Shown here: piece after piece, positions 59,708 through 64,000 of the stretch
Layout: the number at the start of each line of letters is the position of its first letter
How positions within the stretch are numbered: position 1 is the stretch's first letter
Source: Polytrichum commune
Lineage: Eukaryota; Streptophyta; Polytrichopsida; Polytrichales; Polytrichaceae
Direction of reading: 5' to 3'
NCBI GenBank assembly: GCA_950295325.1
Contig: OX485805.1
Span: 20,819,501 to 20,883,500 of the forward strand
DNA length: 64,000 nucleotides
Position numbers and translations under genes: made by a program
The notes under the pieces: generated by a model
Database searches by the model: none
What the model was told of the DNA's origin: nothing
Seen by the model: only the letters and a program-made list of their open reading frames with translations

Positions 59708-61003
59708 GCCCTATGTATACACCATAAAGACACATCCCCTGAATCAAAAGAATACACCCAACATATGTACAATCTTGCTAACGCTCTACAAATACCTGCA
59801 ATATTTGCCCAATCTGCACCACCTACACCACAAGACACATTAGTAAATTGTGGTAAAAAATGGTTCAAACTCATATACCCACTCCACCCACCTACCACCT
59901 CAACCCCTAACATCCCAACAATCACCAACATTGACAAATGCCTACCCCTCAAATACCTACCACAATTCTGCTACTACACAGATGGCTCATTCAAACCACC
60001 TAAAGAAACATCTCAAGGACATTGGAAACGTGAAAAAACAGGGTATGGCATCTATAACTCTATAAAAAATCTAAAAATTGCAGTAAGACTACCAGGACTA
60101 CAAAACATACTAGGAGCTGAAATGATGGCTATACACCACACCCTCCGACTCCTGACCACCACATATCGCGATGAAACAACACATATCTTCACAAATTGCC
60201 TTAATGTCCTATATTTACTAAACACTCAAATCAAACACCCCACACTACGTAACAGTCACCCAGACAAAAATATCCTTGAATCCATGATCATAATGCTACA
60301 ATTCCGCACACAAAGCACCACACTCCATAAAGTCAAAGCCCATGCTAACATAAACGGGAATGAACAAGCCGACACACTAGCCAAAATAGGATGCGAACTT
60401 GATCACAGAGACGCCGTAATGCCACATGAACATGCGCACCCTACCCCATATTACCTCCAAAAAGATTGGTGGCACTCAATGCAAGAAACACCAAACAAAG
60501 GCCCTATAAGACACCTTGGAAAATACGTCCTCAAATACGACAAAAAACACAACTTAGAAGTCATAGCTAACCAAACACACCAACTACAAAAATGGCTCAA
60601 AAACAAAGATATTGACAAGACATTATCAAACAATTTTTGGACAAATCCAAGTATCACCGACAAACAAAAAACATGTCTAGTAAAATTCCGGACGGGACAG
60701 TACATGGGCCAAGCTCGGAAGCAACTCTTCTTTGGTAGAGAAGCCTACCCATCAAATACATGCCCCATTTGGAACTCATCAGATGTAGATACATGGTTAC
60801 ATGTACTACTCAAATGCAAACAACAACACATTCACGCACTAATAACAAAACGACACAACAAAGCGGTATGGGAAATCCGCAAACTAATTTTGTCTAAAAA
60901 TATATATAGACACTATACACTCATGAATGCGGGAACGCACAATGAACAACCTCAAGAAAATACCGTGCCTACATGGCTATTGCCATGCACATGCGGCACC
61001 TAG
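59708..61003 (+). pseudogene. LINE ORF segment with RNase H domain, one catalytic residue altered
   Basis: A long open frame (from 59681 by ATG, but LINE homology starts at 59708) ending in TAG at 61001-61003. RNase H motifs appear in order: YYTDGSF (Asp at 59981), GAEMMAIHHTL (Glu at 60119), IFTNCLNVLYLL (60185-60220) and HKVKAHANINGNEQADTLAK (60330-60390). The third motif has Asn (codon at 60194) where Asp is needed, a single G-to-A type change. After it come GPIRHLGKY, then CLVKFRTGQYMGQARK and a C-x-x-W...WLHVLLKC-type segment usual at the end of such ORFs. The TAG truncates the frame, so this copy is probably inactive. Confidence 0.85.
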
Positions 61004-61436
61004 AGATGCCACTGTAACGCCAGGTTTAAACCAGATATATTGTGCGTCATAGGACATCCATATAACCACCCCCACCAGAACCCCCTACAACAGGAATCAC
61101 CATACAATTCATCGAATTCACATACTGTAATGACAAATTTACCGCAGAAACCCTCGATAGGAAAACCACAAAATACCAACCACTCATCAATAACATTATC
61201 TCGAAGGGGTGGAACATAGCCCCACTCATGGTGCTAGTCGCAGGCGCAAGAGCCACCACACACATCCCATCCATGAAAAACCTGGAAACAACACTTAAAC
61301 TCCCCCTCAAAAAAATAAAAAACACATTTTAACAAATTAACATTATCGCCACACAATACGCACACTCAATATTAGTCCATAAACGAAGACTAGAAAACAA
61401 ACAATCGATCACGGACCTTCAAGACCTTGCATAACT
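61004..61436 (+). pseudogene. C-terminal LINE ORF region after the stop
   Basis: After the TAG and a frameshift, coding sense resumes at about 61085: TIQFIEFTYCNDKFTAETLD, NIISKGWNIAPLMVLVAG, SMKNLETTLKLPLKKI. After one more stop it continues IIATQYAHSILVHKRRLENK and ends at a TAA near 61433. This looks like the natural C terminus of the element's ORF. I do not recognise the domain. Confidence 0.6.
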
Positions 61437-61682
61437 AAATGAACTACCTCATAACCCGGTACATCTCGCCATTTCAAACACTACCGCCTCACCAAATAAC
61501 CACCGGTAACTACTACCACATATTACCGGTTACTGGTGAACTGGCTATCTGTTATTAACATAGTGTCTACTCCCTGCAAGGGGTGAAGTAGTTCTACATC
61601 TAACGCCACTACCCTTGGGTGTGACTAAGGATGTTTTACGAACAGACACTCGATTCACTCCGGCCTCCTCGGAGACCGGAGT

Positions 61683-61700
61683 TCTTCTTCTTCTTCTTCT
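61683..61700 (+). repeat. (TTC)n tail of the LINE-derived element
   Basis: TTCTTCTTCTTCTTCTTC directly before the right target-site duplication. Short tandem tails of this kind mark the 3' end of many non-LTR retrotransposons. Confidence 0.8.
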
Positions 61701-61712
61701 TGCAATGAGATT
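61701..61712 (+). repeat. target-site duplication, right copy
   Basis: TGCAATGAGATT, identical to 57371-57382 and immediately after the (TTC)n tail. Confidence 0.8.
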
Positions 61713-62600
61713 GACCATAGAGTATATTGTCAATGATGGACCCCCTAACTTGCAATAAGATGACGAGTTGCAATAACATCAAGACATCCATCTACTCAAC
61801 CCATTCATGGGGAGGTAATATGTATGCTTATGAATAAAATCCATATTTTTTCAACGAATAAGAGAGTTAGGATAGTTGCTACATTAACACATGCAATAAG
61901 GTTGTTTCAATACTCTACTCTTTTTTTTTGGTCATAACACAACATTTTGAATATTTAATACAACAACAACCAAATACATCTATCTTTATTTACTCTGAAG
62001 TACGGTTGCTACACAGATGAATAAACAAATTCTAAGTTATGTGATATGATTTTGACTCAAGGTAATTTGCATGAGTAAAGAAGCAAATAGTTCGTGAAGA
62101 CAACCTAATTGCACACATCCATGTCAAAGAGTTGTCCACTTGGATGAGCGACCGACGACGTGTTGGGTCGTTGGGATGAAGAAGTGGATGATAAATTACA
62201 AATGAATCGATTCATTCATCCGAGTCACACCAAGTAGTTAACCAAATGTAATCGGTGTTCGTTGATTGAGAAAACGCCATTGGGTTTGGATGAGACCGCC
62301 CCTCTTCTTATGTGGATTACAAGAGCCACAAGGGCCTATTCCTTGTTTGTTTCCAACATGCCCAAGTGTACGGCCTTTGATTTAGGTCCCTCCACGACTC
62401 CGTGGGCTGATGACATGTGGCGAGATTTGAACACTTTGGCATCACTTTTTCCATCCACGTCACCGAGGGCCAAGGCCCTCATAAGGCCCTTCAAAGGTGA
62501 AGTACGATTTTTGGAAGTTGGGGAATACAATAGGCACCTCATCACAAGCCCTCTAAATCCACATAATACCATGCTTACACTAGGACCACCGACTGGTCCA
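61713..62600. other. gene-free DNA
   Basis: An open frame of about 120 codons (62262-62624) has no recognisable domain and runs into the MITE that follows, so no gene is called. Confidence 0.4.
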
Positions 62601-62829
62601 CACTACACCGTTTATGTTATTTAGTGTTACCTACTATTTGGAATTACACAATGCAATAACTCCTTAATGTAGAGTCCAAGTTTTACTAGCAAAGGTTATA
62701 TAGGTTGTTCATATAGTATAGATATAAATGGGTTTTTTTTGGCAGAATATTACATTTCTTCAATAAATAGTTATAGCACCATGCAACTTTGAATAGAAAG
62801 TGACATTGGATACCATAAACGGTGTAGTG
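62601..62829. mobile_element. MITE, relative of the ATTTAGTG-ended family
   Basis: Ends CACTACACCGTTTATG and CATAAACGGTGTAGTG are a perfect 16-bp inverted repeat. Just inside the left end, ATTTAGTGTTACCTACTATT and ACACAATGCAATAACT resemble the interior of 18994-19213. About 229 bp. No 2- or 3-bp duplication is clear at the flanks. Confidence 0.75.
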
Positions 62830-64000
62830 GGAGGGTTTCCATTTTGATAGGAGTTTTTGTCTTTTATGCACTAGCAAAACTGCAATACACTACATCCGAT
62901 GAGGCTAATGTGAGTAGGACAACAAATCCTTACTGGTAGCAATAAAATTTGGGAAGAGATCAACGTTCTCTATCAAGAGGGACTCGTTTTACAACAAAGG
63001 ACCAACGACTAGCCCTAGTGTGGGCATGGTATTAGTTATCAACAACACTAAGGGGCGTTTTAGATTATTGGGGGGGGGGGGGGTGTCACGGTTCAAGAAC
63101 ATAGGGACCAATTCGAAGCAATTTGAGACAATTTGACCCCTTGAACTAACCCTACTTTCCAAATTGGTTCTCCAAAAACATTATCTCTCCTTCGAGATTC
63201 ACCTCTTGGTTCAAATCATTGGTGTTCCCCTCCAAAATGATGCCATGTAGCATACACCTCACTTTGCCTCCTCTTGGTCTTTGTGAGCCCAAAAGGGTGC
63301 CCACATTTAGTCTTAGACCCTTGAAACGTTAGTTGATGCACTTTGAAGTAGCATGTTACTTCACAAAAATATAAAAAGAGTGAAATGTTAGTCTTAGAAG
63401 TACCATGTTGTAAGAAGCTAGGATGTGAGTTGTTATTGTGTTTTTACCTTCGGAAGGATTTGAGTGAATGAGGATAGGTAAGGAGAACTTGGATTGAGTA
63501 GTTAGTGAGTAGGCTAGTACAAATGGATGGAGACAACCAAAGTGACTCAAGAGGCAAGTGCATTCGAATTGGGATGAATGGAGGATCACATGGAGCGCAC
63601 AAGTGGACCACCTCATCATGGCCACTTAATGGGGAAGGCCCAAGGAAGAATGCAAGGTGGAGGATAAGCAAATTCTCAAAGCACCAATCAAATCACGAGT
63701 TAAGCATCGTGGTTTGAATTAAGTGGTGAGCGACGATTTGGGAAAGTAAGGGGAGAAAGTTATGGCGGCGGAAAGCGAAGGAGGCTAAGTTTGGGTTGAA
63801 GCATCCCAAGTTTGGTAAAGTGTGGTAGGTAGAAAGCCAAGGCTAGTTAAATGTTCGAATTAGGATCCTTGTTGATCATTTGAGGAAGGAAGGCTTAGAA
63901 GATAGGATTGGCGCCTACTAAGTAGGAGGAAATCTCAAGGGCTTATCGTGAGCCTTGAGGGTGCTCACCCCCTCAAGCTTACTATATAATCCCTCATTCT
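62830..64000. other. gene-free DNA to the end of the window, LTR-like motif
   Basis: A run of about 14 G lies at 63069-63083. From 63283 the DNA shares GTGAGCCCAAAA and GGTGCCCACATTT with 2976-3000, and an ACTATATAATCCC sequence ends the window, so an LTR or other dispersed element is possible. No gene. Confidence 0.4.

Larger units (their letters stand above)
57383..61700 (+). mobile_element. LINE-derived retroposon with 12-bp target-site duplication and (TTC)n tail
   Basis: TGCAATGAGATT occurs at 57371-57382 and again at 61701-61712, directly after a tail of TTC units (61683-61700). These bound a 4.3-kb unit on the plus strand, as expected for target-primed insertion. From 5' to 3' it holds a tRNA-Leu-like head (57389), a short G+C-richer stretch, and a coding region (about 57500-58267). 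A MITE follows (58268-58601), then a methyltransferase-like segment (58602-58955), a second insertion (about 58956-59707), an RNase H region (59708-61003) and a C-terminal region (to about 61434). Without the two insertions it would be about 3.2 kb. No reverse transcriptase lies inside, so it is 5'-truncated or chimeric. Confidence 0.78.

Noticed and set aside
62262-62624. 120-codon plus-strand frame
   Set aside because: Its end runs into the MITE at 62601 and it has no known motif. It could be a remnant, but I cannot support a gene.
1-64000. CRISPR array, bacterial operon or organellar insert
   Set aside because: No array of short identical repeats with unique spacers, no Shine-Dalgarno-led gene clusters and no rRNA or plastid/mitochondrial genes were seen; introns and nuclear tRNA fit plant nuclear DNA.

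Overview
This window reads as nuclear DNA of a land plant. It holds intron-split genes with GT-AG junctions (one GC-AG), an ACOS5-type acyl-CoA synthetase, a plant-style DnaJ-type zinc-finger protein, a nuclear tRNA-Asp, and CACTA, Stowaway-like, tRNA-derived and non-LTR elements. Nothing bacterial or organellar was seen. The species cannot be fixed from the sequence; a spore-bearing plant is only a guess.

Layout. 0-8.8 kb: repeats, including a 33/66-bp minisatellite and a small inverted-repeat MITE family, with no convincing gene. 8.8-11.8 kb: a four-exon gene of unknown function for a Pro/Trp/Cys-rich protein, with repeat-filled introns. 12.2-13.6 kb: an unresolved region with a TATA-like box and broken coding-like stretches. 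14-25 kb: gene-poor repeat DNA, including a tRNA-like dispersed repeat, a MITE and a nested set (SINE-like sequence in a CACTA element in a LINE). 26.35-35.86 kb (+): a complete 17-exon PIG-G/GPI7 homologue (GPI-anchor synthesis). 39.96-40.26 kb (+): a one-exon DnaJ-type zinc-finger protein. 42.06-45.81 kb (+): a complete seven-exon ACOS5-type fatty acyl-CoA synthetase with a same-strand tRNA-Asp(GUC) in its third intron. 47.60-51.48 kb (-): a complete seven-exon RNA polymerase III subunit (RPC8/NRPC7), its first intron filled with a ~140-bp tandem repeat. 52.4-61.7 kb (+): LINE material. 62-64 kb: repeats.

The protein genes are housekeeping or lineage genes without an evident common pathway. 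The most unusual part is 57.37-61.71 kb. This LINE-derived unit lies between 12-bp direct repeats, begins next to a tRNA-Leu-like head and ends in (TTC)n. It codes for a Cys-containing region, then a domain resembling phage-type DNA adenine methyltransferases, then an RNase H. Two later insertions interrupt it, and removing each restores the reading frame. A second LINE on the minus strand (20.6-23.3 kb) has endonuclease and reverse-transcriptase parts, and a fragment at 52.4-53.7 kb has the post-RT region. If all three belong to one family, its domain order would be endonuclease, RT, post-RT region, methyltransferase-like, RNase H, C-terminal domain.

All exon models come from reading splice sites and checking phase by eye; no alignment or database search was run.
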